From CAZTAO01 sp964611645 (GTDB lineage: Bacteria; Armatimonadota; UBA5829): a DNA stretch of 64,000 nt. The stretch spans positions 1 to 64,000 of the forward strand of contig CAZTAO010000004.1 in NCBI GenBank assembly GCA_964611645.1, in the 5' to 3' direction. The notes under the pieces were generated by a model. It saw nothing but the letters and a program-made list of their open reading frames with translations. It did not search any database and was not told the origin of the DNA. Both the position numbers and the translations under genes were made by a program. Shown one piece after another: positions 15,752 to 25,762 of the stretch (its first letter is position 1; the number at the start of each line of letters is the position of its first letter).

Positions 15752-18712
15752 ATGCGATTGATTTTAGTCACCATCCCAATCTTCACACTTCTTGGAGTCC
15801 TGGCTACTTTGCCGGGAGCAGCGAAAACCACTCTGGTGGAAGCGGGTGGCCGCATCGCCATATCTACCGAGGCGGCAAACACGGGCGGGGGCGCCAGGGA
15901 GAAACACTTCCTCAACAACTACCGCACCTCTCTCATCCGCCAGGACGGCAAGATAGAGAAGATCAGCCTGTACGTGGCCTCCAAACCGGCTTCGATCACG
16001 GCGTTCTTCTTCGAAGTATGGAGAAAGCAGGGCGAGACCTGGAACCGCATCAGCCAGGAGAACATCTGGCCAAGCGTAAAGGGTGGGCAGGTCAATGATA
16101 TCACTCTCAAGTCCGCGCCTCTCGCGCAAGAGGCAGACTATATCGGCTATGGCTACACTTGCACGTCCGACCCCGGCCTCTTCCTCACCGCCGCAACCGA
16201 CCCTGACCTCTACGACCCGGCGGGAGCCTACAACAATAAGTCTTACGCTACCGAGGCCGAGCCATCCGCTAAGAACTTCGACTGGGCCGTGCAGACCCCG
16301 CTGATGCTCTATGTCCCGATCAAGGTATACATGCAGCCGCCGGTCATGGTCTTCACCGGCGATTCCATCATATCCGGCGCGCCGGGCCACCTCTCATTCG
16401 TTGATACATACTTCCCCGGCGCCTACCCCGGACGCGCGCCTGTCGGCATCGATCCATCGACCACAATCCCCTATAAGGTCGGCAAGGCCCTGAAAGTCTC
16501 TTACCAGAACATGGCTATGGCCGGGGCTACGTCTGAGTGGGTACTGAAGAACGTGTTCAACGACTGCGTCAAGCTCAAGCCCAGGGTCATGGTGATCAGC
16601 GTGGGCGTGAACGATGTCTCCACTTCCTCAAACAAAGCCGGATTCCTGGCGAACTACACCACTATGCTCAACGCTTGCACTGCAAACAACATAAAGCCGG
16701 TGGTGAACCTGCTCACGCCTCGGACCGATCTTGCGGACGCGAAGTCGCGCGAACTGGACGACTGGAACGTGTCGTTGATCGCCCTGGCAAACAAGTACGG
16801 CGCGGTGATAGTGGATGCGCGCGCCGCCGTGGGCCAGTTCCGCGAGGGCGGAGACCCGGGCAATATCTGGGCGCTGAAGCAGGAGTACGCGGCGGACGTG
16901 GTTCACTTCAAACCGGCGGGCCACACGAAGATCGCGGAAGTTATGGTTGAGACCATCAAGAAGAGCAAGATACTGGAGGGTTCTTCTGTGAAGCCAAAAC
17001 CGCTGACGAAAGAGGGGACTTGGCAGTCGAGCGTGGTTCGGCAGATGAATGGCCCGGGCAAGGAAATAAAGTTGCCTGGGCTTTTCCAGGCTGTGACCCA
17101 GGACTGGAATTGCGAGGTCGCGCAGCCTCACATCGTCTACATTCCCGAGAAGAACCGCGTGCTGATGCTCGAAGGAATGAACATGCCTTACCAGGCAGTG
17201 CTGACATACAGCGACGACTGGGGCGCGACCTGGAGCAAGCCTCGGCTGTTGCACACCGATGCTGAGGGGAAATGCGATGTCGGTCACAGTCTCGGCCTCA
17301 CCTACCTCGGCGATGGCAAACTCATCATGACCAGCAGCAGCCGATGGTTCAGCAGCGACTACGGCGAGACTTGGCAGAAGTGGGCGGAGGTTCCACCGGG
17401 TATTGGTGGCGCGGGCTGGGGACTTTGGGACCCTATGCTGGTGGATTTTGACGCTGCCGGCAAAGCAACCCGACTAATGGAAGGACCTCACATCTGCGAC
17501 AACAGCGCCTATTACGGGGAACGCGGCAACGATTGCTCGCAGGGCTATGTCTGGTTCAGCACGGACGAAGGCAAGACCTGGACACCGCCCGCCAAGGTGC
17601 CGGAGTGGCGACCAGTCAATGAGACCACCTTCGTTCGCGCGAAGAACGGCGACATCGTCGCTGCCTGCAGGATAGACTACCCGGCGAAGTTCCGGAAAGA
17701 GCTCAATGACAACTATGGCGGCCTGGGTGTCTCCATATCGAAGGACAACGGCCTCACCTGGTCCAAGGTCAAGATGCTCTACCAATGGGGCAGGCACCAT
17801 GCGAGCCTGGTCTGTATGCCCAACGGCGATATTGTGATGGCTTATCTCGTCCGAAGAGGCTATCGCTACACTGCGGACGGCTACCCACGCTTTGCTATTG
17901 AGGCAATAGTAAGCCGAGATAACGGCCAGACCTGGGACCTGGACCACAAGTACATCCTCACGGAGTGGGGGTGGGATACCAGGGGGCCATCCATCTGCGC
18001 ATGGGGTGGCCCTTGCGGCACGTCGTCAGTTCTGCTCCCGGATGGCTCGATATTGACCACATTCCGTACCGGAAGACGGGCCAAGGCTGCGGGCAACGGT
18101 CGGTTCAACCCGCAGGACGCGGAACTGGTGCGATGGCGTCTCAACTATGAAGGCCTGAGCGCCGACCACGCCATCGCCGACGCGTCGCCTACGTCTGACC
18201 CCAGAAACCGCTTCGATCCGGACCTGACGCCCAGAAAGCCCGCAACCGGCAGGAAAAACATAGCTGTTCTGAGCCAGGGCGCCAAGGTGACGGCGTCGCA
18301 GTCGGATGGCGACATATCTGGCATACTCTACGACGAATACTACGACTACACCCGCGTCTCTCTGAAGACCATACCGGGCTGGATACAGATCTCATGGCCG
18401 AAAGCGCACAAGATCAGTGAGGCCCGCATCTACACCGGCAACAACCCCGAGTTCGCCAACCTGCCCAGGGAATGCGCCCCGCTGGACTACAAGCTGCAGT
18501 ATAAGAAGGGCGCCGTGTGGGTAGACCTCGTACCGCCTGTGACCAATGCCCCAATGTGGAAAGACTTCGAAAAGACCTCGAAGCAGGGAGATGAGTTCTA
18601 CATTACTCACAAGTTCGCGCCCGTCTCGACCAAGGCAATACGAATGTACATAACCAAGACAAGCTCCCCAGACACGAAGGAGACTGTCATTCGGATGATC
18701 AAGGTGTTTTAG
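15752..18712 (+). CDS. secreted SGNH esterase + sialidase-fold + discoidin-like three-module protein
   Basis: 986 residues from ATG 15752, with ACGGAGGCG upstream. A longer reading from 15716 begins with a weak start and hides the signal peptide. After the signal (about 1-23), residues 25-195 look like a jelly-roll. Residues 195-420 are an SGNH hydrolase with all blocks: GDS at 203-205, the Gly of AGATSEW, SVGVND (N287) and the catalytic pair in DVVHFKPAGH (D382, H385). Residues 427-830 form the sialidase fold with five Asp boxes (SDDWGATW, SSDYGETW, STDEGKTW, SKDNGLTW, SRDNGQTW), VNETTFVR, AACRID and GRHH. A discoidin-like domain ends the protein. The fusion suggests O-deacylation of a sugar followed by its release. 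The order of action is inferred. Confidence 0.85.
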   Translation: MRLILVTIPIFTLLGVLATLPGAAKTTLVEAGGRIAISTEAANTGGGAREKHFLNNYRTSLIRQDGKIEKISLYVASKPASITAFFFEVWRKQGETWNRISQENIWPSVKGGQVNDITLKSAPLAQEADYIGYGYTCTSDPGLFLTAATDPDLYDPAGAYNNKSYATEAEPSAKNFDWAVQTPLMLYVPIKVYMQPPVMVFTGDSIISGAPGHLSFVDTYFPGAYPGRAPVGIDPSTTIPYKVGKALKVSYQNMAMAGATSEWVLKNVFNDCVKLKPRVMVISVGVNDVSTSSNKAGFLANYTTMLNACTANNIKPVVNLLTPRTDLADAKSRELDDWNVSLIALANKYGAVIVDARAAVGQFREGGDPGNIWALKQEYAADVVHFKPAGHTKIAEVMVETIKKSKILEGSSVKPKPLTKEGTWQSSVVRQMNGPGKEIKLPGLFQAVTQDWNCEVAQPHIVYIPEKNRVLMLEGMNMPYQAVLTYSDDWGATWSKPRLLHTDAEGKCDVGHSLGLTYLGDGKLIMTSSSRWFSSDYGETWQKWAEVPPGIGGAGWGLWDPMLVDFDAAGKATRLMEGPHICDNSAYYGERGNDCSQGYVWFSTDEGKTWTPPAKVPEWRPVNETTFVRAKNGDIVAACRIDYPAKFRKELNDNYGGLGVSISKDNGLTWSKVKMLYQWGRHHASLVCMPNGDIVMAYLVRRGYRYTADGYPRFAIEAIVSRDNGQTWDLDHKYILTEWGWDTRGPSICAWGGPCGTSSVLLPDGSILTTFRTGRRAKAAGNGRFNPQDAELVRWRLNYEGLSADHAIADASPTSDPRNRFDPDLTPRKPATGRKNIAVLSQGAKVTASQSDGDISGILYDEYYDYTRVSLKTIPGWIQISWPKAHKISEARIYTGNNPEFANLPRECAPLDYKLQYKKGAVWVDLVPPVTNAPMWKDFEKTSKQGDEFYITHKFAPVSTKAIRMYITKTSSPDTKETVIRMIKVF

Positions 18713-18737
18713 GATGCTCTGTTGGAGGCCTGTTACA

Positions 18738-19997
18738 ATGCGACTTCTACTACTTACGGTCCCGCTCCTGGCGATTCTCGCGGCGCTGGCCACCAGCGCA
18801 CACGCCGACTGGAAACCGTACGCGATTCGACAACTGAACGGCAGCGACGAGCCTGTCAAGCTCACTGCCCGCTATCAAATTGCTGCTCCGGGAACTGCGG
18901 TGCTGCCTTACATGGTCTACATGCCTGAGAAGAACCAGGTGCTTATGACCATTGGCAGCGGCAGCCCCACGGCAGGAATGGTGATTACAAGCTCCAACAG
19001 AGGGGCCACCTGGAGCAGACCCCGTTACATGGGGGTAGACGGACAGGGGAAATCCACATTCTCGGCAGCTATTGGGCTGAGTTACCAGGGCAACGGCGTT
19101 CTCGCCACTGGCGTGGAGCCAAGTCCCAATGGCTGGATTAGCCGCGACTACGGATTCACCTGGGCGAACTCAGGTGTGAAGATTCCTTCCATCCCGGGCG
19201 CGCAGATGTATGCCTGGGACCCCGTGCTTGTAGACCGCGATCCCAAGACAGGCAAAGTCACCCAACTCACGCTGGCAATGTACCGGCAGGAGGACCCCGC
19301 GCAACTCTACTCTTCCCAAGGCTACGTATTCACCAGCGCGGACGAAGGCAAGACCTGGACGGGTCCCCGCAAGGTGCCGGAGTGGACCCACGTGAACGAG
19401 ATCGCGCTGGTTAGGGCGAAGAACGGCGATCTGGTTGCAGCCTGCCGCACGGACAACCCCCAGCGCTTCTGGAGCGGAATAGACCACTACTGTGGCTTGG
19501 CTATGTCGGTGTCCAAAGACAACGGCCTCACATGGTCGAAGCTGAACCACCTCTATGAGATCGGCCGGCATCATCCCTCGATGGTGGTCCTGCGCGATGG
19601 TACGATCGTGATGAGTTATGTGGTCAGAATGGGCTACACCGACGCAGCAGACGGCTTCCCGCGCTTTGGTGTGGAAGCGGTCGTCAGCCGGGACAACGGC
19701 AAGAGCTGGGACCTTGACCACAGGTACATTCTGGCTTCCTGGAAAGGCAACCAGAAGGGCGATAACCACTGGCACCCGGCTCCCCAGTGTTCCACAAGCG
19801 TTGTGCTGCCAGGTGACGCGATCCTCACCGCATTCAGCATCGGCGATCAACCAGGTCACCCGGGCAGGACGGTCAATGTTGTCAGTTGGAGGCCCAACTT
19901 CAAAGGTCTGAATAAGGACCACGCCTATGGCGACACTCCGTGGGATTCTGAGACGAGGAACAAGGTGGACCCGGGGAAGCTGACTATAGAGAGGTAG
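18738..19997 (+). CDS. secreted sialidase-fold protein 4, single module
   Basis: 419 residues from ATG 18738, with TTGGAGG nine bases upstream. The in-frame ATG at 18714 sits just after the previous stop and lacks a ribosome site. Signal peptide about 1-24, ending SAHA before DW. Asp boxes: SSNRGATW (Asp replaced by Asn), SRDYGFTW, SADEGKTW, SKDNGLTW and SRDNGKSW. VNEIALVR, AACRTD, GRHH and YVVR are kept. The segment before GRHH reads YEI instead of the usual YEW, which it shares in kind with protein 5 (FET); these two also share VVLRDG/GVLRNG. There is no discoidin domain. It is paired with the next gene, four bases away. Confidence 0.85.
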   Translation: MRLLLLTVPLLAILAALATSAHADWKPYAIRQLNGSDEPVKLTARYQIAAPGTAVLPYMVYMPEKNQVLMTIGSGSPTAGMVITSSNRGATWSRPRYMGVDGQGKSTFSAAIGLSYQGNGVLATGVEPSPNGWISRDYGFTWANSGVKIPSIPGAQMYAWDPVLVDRDPKTGKVTQLTLAMYRQEDPAQLYSSQGYVFTSADEGKTWTGPRKVPEWTHVNEIALVRAKNGDLVAACRTDNPQRFWSGIDHYCGLAMSVSKDNGLTWSKLNHLYEIGRHHPSMVVLRDGTIVMSYVVRMGYTDAADGFPRFGVEAVVSRDNGKSWDLDHRYILASWKGNQKGDNHWHPAPQCSTSVVLPGDAILTAFSIGDQPGHPGRTVNVVSWRPNFKGLNKDHAYGDTPWDSETRNKVDPGKLTIER

Positions 19998-20001
19998 ACT
20001 G

Positions 20002-21276
20002 ATGAGATTACTCTTAGTCGTGGCAATCGGTTTCGTCCTGCTGGCAGCGCTCGCATCTTCGTGCGTGGCTGACTGGAAGCCCTACACTATCCAGCAGTTG
20101 AACGGCGGCGCGGCCCGGATCAGTGTTCCGGCACAGTTTATGATGCCTACGGGCGATGACTTGCAGGCGGTCGGCGCGCCCTATATAGTTTACATTCCGG
20201 AGAAGGACAAGCTGGTGATGACCATCGGGCTTGGGTGGCCGTACAAAGGCGCGGTCACAGAAAGCCTCAACCGTGGCGCGACATGGAGCAAGGCCAAGTT
20301 CTTCAGTGTCGATGACCAGGGCAAGCCAAACTCTTCGTGGGTGATCGGCACGACATACATCAGCAACGGCCTGGTCTATGCGGGCGCGGAAAGCCAGCCG
20401 CAGAAGATCGTTTCCCGCGACTACGGGGTTACTTGGACTGAGATGAAAGACCCGCCCGCGCTGCCTGCCGGAGGGCCGTTCTATCTGTGGGACCCAATGC
20501 TGGTGGACCGCGACCGCAAGACCGGCAAGGTTACCCGTCTGGTGTCGGCAAGATACAAGCAGGAAGACCCGGCTCAGACCTATAGTTCCCAGGGCTACAT
20601 ATTCCTCAGCGCGGACGAAGGCAAGACCTGGTCCGAGGCGAAGAAAGTGCCCCAGTGGAAGGGAGTCAACGAGATTTCGCTGGTTCGGGCAAAGAACGGC
20701 GATCTGGTTGCAGCCTGTCGCACGGACAACCCCGACCGATACAAGAGCGACATCGACCACCACTGCGGTATGGGGGTTTCGGTATCCAAAGACAACGGCC
20801 TCACGTGGTCGCCGCTGAACCACCTTTTTGAGACCGGCCGCCACCATCCCTCGATGGGCGTGCTGCGCAACGGCGACATCGTTATGAGCTACGTGGTCAG
20901 AGAGGGCTACACAGATTCCGCCGACGGCTACCCACAGTTTGGAATAGAGGCCGTGGTGAGCCGGGATAACGGCAAGACCTGGGACCTGGATCACAGGTAC
21001 ATACTTGCCTCCGTAAAGGGCAACAGAAAGAGGAGCGAGGATGGGTGGTTCCATCCGGCGAGCCAGTCGACCTCGACTGTCGTCCTGCCCGGCGACGTCA
21101 TCCTTTCCACGTTTACTCTGGGCTACCAGCCCTCGCATCAGAACCGCACCGCGAACTTGGTTCGCTGGAGGCTCAACTACAAGGGATTGAACAAAGACCA
21201 CGCTATCAACGATGCCCAGTGGGAGTCCGAGAAGCGCAACAAGCTCGACCCCGCGCCGATCATCATAGACAAGTAG
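20002..21276 (+). CDS. secreted sialidase-fold protein 5, single module
   Basis: 424 residues. Its ribosome site GAGAGG lies in the last codons of the previous gene, with a gap of four bases. Signal peptide about 1-23. The first Asp box is degenerate (SLNRGATW), followed by SRDYGVTW, SADEGKTW, SKDNGLTW and SRDNGKTW. VNEISLVR, AACRTD, GRHH and YVVR are retained. A four-residue insert around PAGGPFYLWDP and the variant HHPSMGVLRNG set it apart. With protein 4 it forms a sub-pair, and both end within about ten residues of the shared FDP or LDP motif. It probably hydrolyses or binds the same class of glycan as its neighbours; the substrate is not deducible. Confidence 0.85.
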   Translation: MRLLLVVAIGFVLLAALASSCVADWKPYTIQQLNGGAARISVPAQFMMPTGDDLQAVGAPYIVYIPEKDKLVMTIGLGWPYKGAVTESLNRGATWSKAKFFSVDDQGKPNSSWVIGTTYISNGLVYAGAESQPQKIVSRDYGVTWTEMKDPPALPAGGPFYLWDPMLVDRDRKTGKVTRLVSARYKQEDPAQTYSSQGYIFLSADEGKTWSEAKKVPQWKGVNEISLVRAKNGDLVAACRTDNPDRYKSDIDHHCGMGVSVSKDNGLTWSPLNHLFETGRHHPSMGVLRNGDIVMSYVVREGYTDSADGYPQFGIEAVVSRDNGKTWDLDHRYILASVKGNRKRSEDGWFHPASQSTSTVVLPGDVILSTFTLGYQPSHQNRTANLVRWRLNYKGLNKDHAINDAQWESEKRNKLDPAPIIIDK

Positions 21277-21320
21277 GCGGCAGTAAGGACAAACCACGAA
21301 AGCACGAAGAGGGAAAGTAT

Positions 21321-23267
21321 ATGAAAGCTAGGATTCTGGCGCTGTGCGTCGCGTTGGTGGCGCTGTTGGGCGTAGCAGGTTGCACCCAGACAAATGTTGT
21401 GTTCTCGGAGAACTTCGACAAGGGAACCCTCGGCCAATCCATCAAGGACAAGCCGCTGAGCTGGAGGCTCATCGGACCCAATGCCGCGGAGGTCGGGGAC
21501 GTGAAGCTGGGCTCAGGGGAGCACGGTTGGAGTGGCCTGTACATCCAGGGCAGTACGGCGACTGCGGTGGACTCCGAGAATGTGCTGATGAAATGGTTCC
21601 CATTCGTATCCAACGAATGGGTGGAGGTTTCCTGCAAGGCTTATGCGGCGGGAACAACTTCGGACGATAACACGGTGGGCCTTTGCGTGGAGCCCTCAAA
21701 CCCGAGGCGGGTGATGTGGGTGAGCACGCCCGATGGCTGGCGGCTGCTGGTCGGCGCGGACGGGACAGATGGCAGCATCGTGTATAACGGTGAGGCTTTC
21801 GTCGGCGGGCACGATACGACCGTCTCGCTGAGTCTGACTGTTGACACCGTAAAGCTGAAAACTTGGGGTAAGGCAGAGTGGACCGATGCGGCCGGCAAGC
21901 CGCAAAGCTTCCAAACGGCCAAGTACGACTGCGACCGGAGCCTGGCAACCGTTGCAGGGGTCGTGATATCAATGGATCGGAGGTCGGGCAGAACAGGCAT
22001 GGACATAGACGACATCGCGGTTCGCAAGCAGTACCCGGTGGATCCGACGGCGGTGGTGAAGAGCGCAGCCGGGTGGAAGAAGCACACGGTCAGGCAGATG
22101 GCGGGCAAAGGGAAAGAGGTCCCAATCCCCGCTCAACTGCAGATAGTCTCCCAGGAGTACAACGGTGTGATGGCAGTGCCATACATCGCCTACCTGCCGG
22201 AAAAGAACAGGATCGTGATGCTGGTTAGCTGCGGCATCCCACACCAGGCTATGATTCTGTATTCCGACGATATGGGCAAAACCTGGACCGATCCCAAGCG
22301 AGTCTCCACTGCCGCGGATGGAATGGGAATAGCCCTCACCAAGCTGGGTGGCGGCAGGCTGATGATTTACTTCGGCGGCAAGCATTGGTACAGCAACGAC
22401 TACGGCGAGACCTGGGGCGACCCCACGGACATCCCACCGTGCAGCAACGGAAACGCCTGGATAGAGTGGGATCCGCCGCTGGTGGACTTCGACAAGAAGA
22501 CCGGCAAGGTGAAGCGGCTGCTCTCATTCAGCACGGACAACCACGAGAAAGAGAAGCCGTATCCCGAGGGCCAGTTCCTGGGGTACGTCAGGTTCAGCGA
22601 CGATGAAGGCAAGACCTGGCGCGATGAGATCAAGGTCCCGCAAATGTATGCCACGAACGAGGTTGTCTTTGTCCGCGCCGCAAATGGTGACATAATCGCA
22701 TCCTGCCGCACGGACAACCCCGAGCGCTTCAGATACCAGATAGATCACTACGGCGGGCTTGCCGTCTGCATATCCAAAGACAACGGCCTTACCTGGTCCG
22801 AGAAGAACTGGCTCTACGAGTGGGGACGGCACCACGCAAGTATGGTCCTGATGCCCAACAAGGACATAGTGATGACATACGTGGTCCGTTTGGGCTACAC
22901 AGACGCGGCGGACGGCTTGCCGCAGTTCGGCATAGAGGCGGTGGTCAGCCACGACAACGGCCAGACCTGGGACTTGGACCACAAATACATCCTCCACGCC
23001 TGGAAGGGCAACCATAAAGGCGACGACGGTTGGACAGCGGGCAGCCAGGCGACTTCCACCGAACTGCTGCCGGATGGCTCGCTTCTCACTGCATTCGGCA
23101 CAGGGTTCCGGATCGCGGGTGGAGGGTCACCGCGCGACGTCGGGCTGGTCAAGTGGCGGCTGAACACCAAGCCTGTCACCAAAGACACAACCATCGCGGA
23201 CGCGCCGTTCGATTCCGACCTGCGAAACAAGTTCGACCCCAGAATCCCGGATACCAAGAAACCCTAA
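21321..23267 (+). CDS. lipoprotein with LamG-like domain and sialidase-fold domain
   Basis: 648 residues from ATG 21321, with AGAGGG upstream. An open frame to 21045 overlaps the previous gene and is not used. Residues 16-21 (LGVAGC) form a lipobox, so Cys21 should be lipidated, anchoring this member to a membrane. It is the only clear lipoprotein in the array. Residues 25-235 resemble a concanavalin/LamG-type jelly-roll (VVFSENFDKGTLG to IDDIAVRKQYP). Residues 245-640 hold the sialidase fold with SDDMGKTW, SNDYGETW, SDDEGKTW, SKDNGLTW and SHDNGQTW, plus TNEVVFVR, ASCRTD and GRHH. MPNKDIVM replaces the usual NGD turn. It may hold substrate at the cell surface for the soluble members. Confidence 0.85.
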   Translation: MKARILALCVALVALLGVAGCTQTNVVFSENFDKGTLGQSIKDKPLSWRLIGPNAAEVGDVKLGSGEHGWSGLYIQGSTATAVDSENVLMKWFPFVSNEWVEVSCKAYAAGTTSDDNTVGLCVEPSNPRRVMWVSTPDGWRLLVGADGTDGSIVYNGEAFVGGHDTTVSLSLTVDTVKLKTWGKAEWTDAAGKPQSFQTAKYDCDRSLATVAGVVISMDRRSGRTGMDIDDIAVRKQYPVDPTAVVKSAAGWKKHTVRQMAGKGKEVPIPAQLQIVSQEYNGVMAVPYIAYLPEKNRIVMLVSCGIPHQAMILYSDDMGKTWTDPKRVSTAADGMGIALTKLGGGRLMIYFGGKHWYSNDYGETWGDPTDIPPCSNGNAWIEWDPPLVDFDKKTGKVKRLLSFSTDNHEKEKPYPEGQFLGYVRFSDDEGKTWRDEIKVPQMYATNEVVFVRAANGDIIASCRTDNPERFRYQIDHYGGLAVCISKDNGLTWSEKNWLYEWGRHHASMVLMPNKDIVMTYVVRLGYTDAADGLPQFGIEAVVSHDNGQTWDLDHKYILHAWKGNHKGDDGWTAGSQATSTELLPDGSLLTAFGTGFRIAGGGSPRDVGLVKWRLNTKPVTKDTTIADAPFDSDLRNKFDPRIPDTKKP

Positions 23268-23279
23268 AGGCGGTCGTTT

Positions 23280-25724
23280 ATGCTCAAATCTTCTGTCGCG
23301 CTTTTTGTGTTCGTAACCGCGCTATCACTGACAGCCCCGTGCTGGGCAGAGTGGAGGCCGCACGTGGTCTATCAACTGAACGGTCAATCGGCGCCCCTCA
23401 GCCAGAAGGGCATCTTCCAGATGATGTCCGAAACGCAGGACGGCGTTTTCACTATACCCTACATCGTATATATGCCGGAGAAGAACCGGATTCTGATGGC
23501 GGCAGGAGTTGGGTATCCGCATCAGGCTGTGGTTGTGACCAGCGATGATGGCGGCGCGATCTGGAGCCAACCCAAGTACGTTCATACAGGCGCGGACGGC
23601 AAGTCGGACGTAGGAATGGGCGTTGGATTGACCTACCTTGGCAAAGGTAAGCTGATGCTTTACAGCGGCTCGCGATGGTTCAGCAGCGACTACGGCGAAA
23701 CCTGGGGAGATCAATCCCAGATAGATACCCCGGAGGGTATGAGAATCTGGGCGGGATGGGACCCCGCATTCGTTGATCGAGACCTCAAGACCGGCAAGCT
23801 AACCCGCCTGATTGAAACCGGCTACAGTTGCACAGGTGATACGCCTTCCGGCGGCGCATCACAGGCATATATGCGCTCCAGCACCGATGAGGGCCGCACG
23901 TGGGGCGAGGCCACCAAGGTCCCGCAGTGGGCCGGAGCTAACGAGGTCTACATCGCCCGCGCAAAGAACCGTGACCTGGTCGCCGCGTGCCGCACGGAGG
24001 TGCCGGAGCGCTTCGTGAACGAGATCGACCACTACGAGGGACTGGGTATATCCATCTCCAAGGACAACGGCCAGACCTGGTCGCCGATCAAGAAACTCTA
24101 CGACTGGGGCCGCCACCACGTCAGCATAATCACCATGCCCAACGGGGACTTGGTGATGACCTACGTTGTTCGCAAGGGCTACGTTGACGCAGCCGACGGA
24201 TACCCGCAGTTCGGAGTAGAGGCAGTGGTCAGCACAGATAACGGCCAGACCTGGGACCTTGATCACCGCTACATCCTGGCTGTCTGGAAAGGCACGGTGC
24301 TGGGCAGCGAGTCCTGGTGGTCCGGCCCGTTCTCGTCGTCCTCCGTTCTCTTGCCGGACGGAGCTATACTTACCGCTTACGGCAACGGCTACCGGGTAAA
24401 TCCCAAGCCCGCGGTTCCCGGCCAGCCAACCCCACGCGACACCGGCCTGGTGCGGTGGCGGCCAAACTACGAGGGCTTCAACAAAGACACCACCTACGCA
24501 GACGCCCCCGTCGAATCCGACCTCCGCAACAAGTTCGATCCGGCCACCGTTATTGGGCGATGGAAGTCCTCGTTTATTCAGCAGACCAACGGCAAAGCTG
24601 CCCGCATCAAGCTGGATGCTCAGTCTCAGGTAGTAGACAGCGTCTGGCCAGTCCCTGCAAAGATACCCTATATGGTATATATGCCGGAAAAGGACAGGCT
24701 AATAATGCTGATGGGGACTGTGGTTTCGTTCAGTTCGGACCACGGCGCAACCTGGAGCGTTCCCAAGAGCCTGCGCAGCGACCTCACCGAGCCTTTGATA
24801 CTGGGTATGACCTATCTCGGCAGTGGCAAGCTGATGACCCTCTCCGGTTTGGTGAGTTTCGACTACGGCGAGACCTGGCGGCAGATGCCCAGGGTGCCCT
24901 TTACCTACGAGGGCAAGACTATCCACGGCTGGGATCCATTCCATGTCTCCACCGATCCCAAGACCGGAAAGGTGACTCGCATCACCGAGACCGGCTACAC
25001 ATGTGCAGGGAACACACCGTCCGGCGGAGCGGCTCAGGCCTACATGCGCACCAGCGCCGATGAAGGCCGCACCTGGAGCGACACGGTCAAGGTGCCGCAG
25101 TGGGATGGAGTCAACGAGGTAGCCATAGTCCGCGCAAAGAACGGCGACCTGGTCGGAGCATGCAGAACGGTGGTTCCCGACCGCTTCGTGAATGAGCTCG
25201 ATCTCTACGAGGGTCTGGCTGTTTCCATATCAAAGGACGACGGCAAGACATGGTTGCCGATCAGCAAACTCTATGACTACGGCCGCCACCACGCCTGCAT
25301 GGTCGTTATGCCGGGCGGCGAGATAGTGATGAGCTACGCGGTCCGCAGCGGGTATGTGGACTCCGACGGCTACAAGCAGTTCGGGGTCGAGGCAATCGTG
25401 AGCCGCGACAACGGCAAGACCTGGGACCTGGACCACAAGTATATGCTCGCCTCGTGGAAGAGCAAGATCGCCGGTGGGAATGGCTGGTGGCCGTTTACGC
25501 AAGCTACCTCTACCGTGCTGCTGCCCGATGGCTCTCTGCTAACGGCATTTGGCTCGGGCCACGATGTGAACCAGACGCCCGACGGCCAGCCGACAGGCCG
25601 TCACGTGGGCCTGGTCCATTGGAACCTCAACACAAAGGGCCTGAACAAAGACCGCGATATCCAGAACGCGCCGGCGGATTCCGACCTGCGCAACGTCTTC
25701 GACCCAGCGCCGGTGACCTGGTAG
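23280..25724 (+). CDS. secreted tandem double sialidase-fold protein
   Basis: 814 residues with AAAGGCGG upstream. The signal peptide (about 1-23, ending CWA) is followed by two complete sialidase-fold modules, about 24-424 and 425-814, with no linker beyond the FDP boundary. Module 1 boxes: SDDGGAIW, SSDYGETW, STDEGRTW, SKDNGQTW and STDNGQTW. Module 2 boxes: SSDHGATW, SFDYGETW, SADEGRTW, SKDDGKTW and SRDNGKTW. Both keep the Glu (ANEVYIAR, VNEVAIVR), the Arg (AACRTE, GACRTV) and GRHH. Module 2 is shorter in its first blade. The missing signal peptide and in-frame join at the second module suggest fusion of two array genes by loss of a stop and leader. Confidence 0.85.
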   Translation: MLKSSVALFVFVTALSLTAPCWAEWRPHVVYQLNGQSAPLSQKGIFQMMSETQDGVFTIPYIVYMPEKNRILMAAGVGYPHQAVVVTSDDGGAIWSQPKYVHTGADGKSDVGMGVGLTYLGKGKLMLYSGSRWFSSDYGETWGDQSQIDTPEGMRIWAGWDPAFVDRDLKTGKLTRLIETGYSCTGDTPSGGASQAYMRSSTDEGRTWGEATKVPQWAGANEVYIARAKNRDLVAACRTEVPERFVNEIDHYEGLGISISKDNGQTWSPIKKLYDWGRHHVSIITMPNGDLVMTYVVRKGYVDAADGYPQFGVEAVVSTDNGQTWDLDHRYILAVWKGTVLGSESWWSGPFSSSSVLLPDGAILTAYGNGYRVNPKPAVPGQPTPRDTGLVRWRPNYEGFNKDTTYADAPVESDLRNKFDPATVIGRWKSSFIQQTNGKAARIKLDAQSQVVDSVWPVPAKIPYMVYMPEKDRLIMLMGTVVSFSSDHGATWSVPKSLRSDLTEPLILGMTYLGSGKLMTLSGLVSFDYGETWRQMPRVPFTYEGKTIHGWDPFHVSTDPKTGKVTRITETGYTCAGNTPSGGAAQAYMRTSADEGRTWSDTVKVPQWDGVNEVAIVRAKNGDLVGACRTVVPDRFVNELDLYEGLAVSISKDDGKTWLPISKLYDYGRHHACMVVMPGGEIVMSYAVRSGYVDSDGYKQFGVEAIVSRDNGKTWDLDHKYMLASWKSKIAGGNGWWPFTQATSTVLLPDGSLLTAFGSGHDVNQTPDGQPTGRHVGLVHWNLNTKGLNKDRDIQNAPADSDLRNVFDPAPVTW

Positions 25725-25762
25725 TCGGCCGCGCCAAACAGCATATTTGAGAGGTAACTTCG

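Noticed and set aside
20014..21297. Long open frames antisense to the sialidase-fold genes (for example 20014-21297 and 25601-26806, minus strand)
   Set aside because: They are shadows caused by the codon bias of the real genes. They lack ribosome sites, signal peptides and recognisable motifs, and their products are rich in His, Arg, Val and Pro, as expected for antisense reading.
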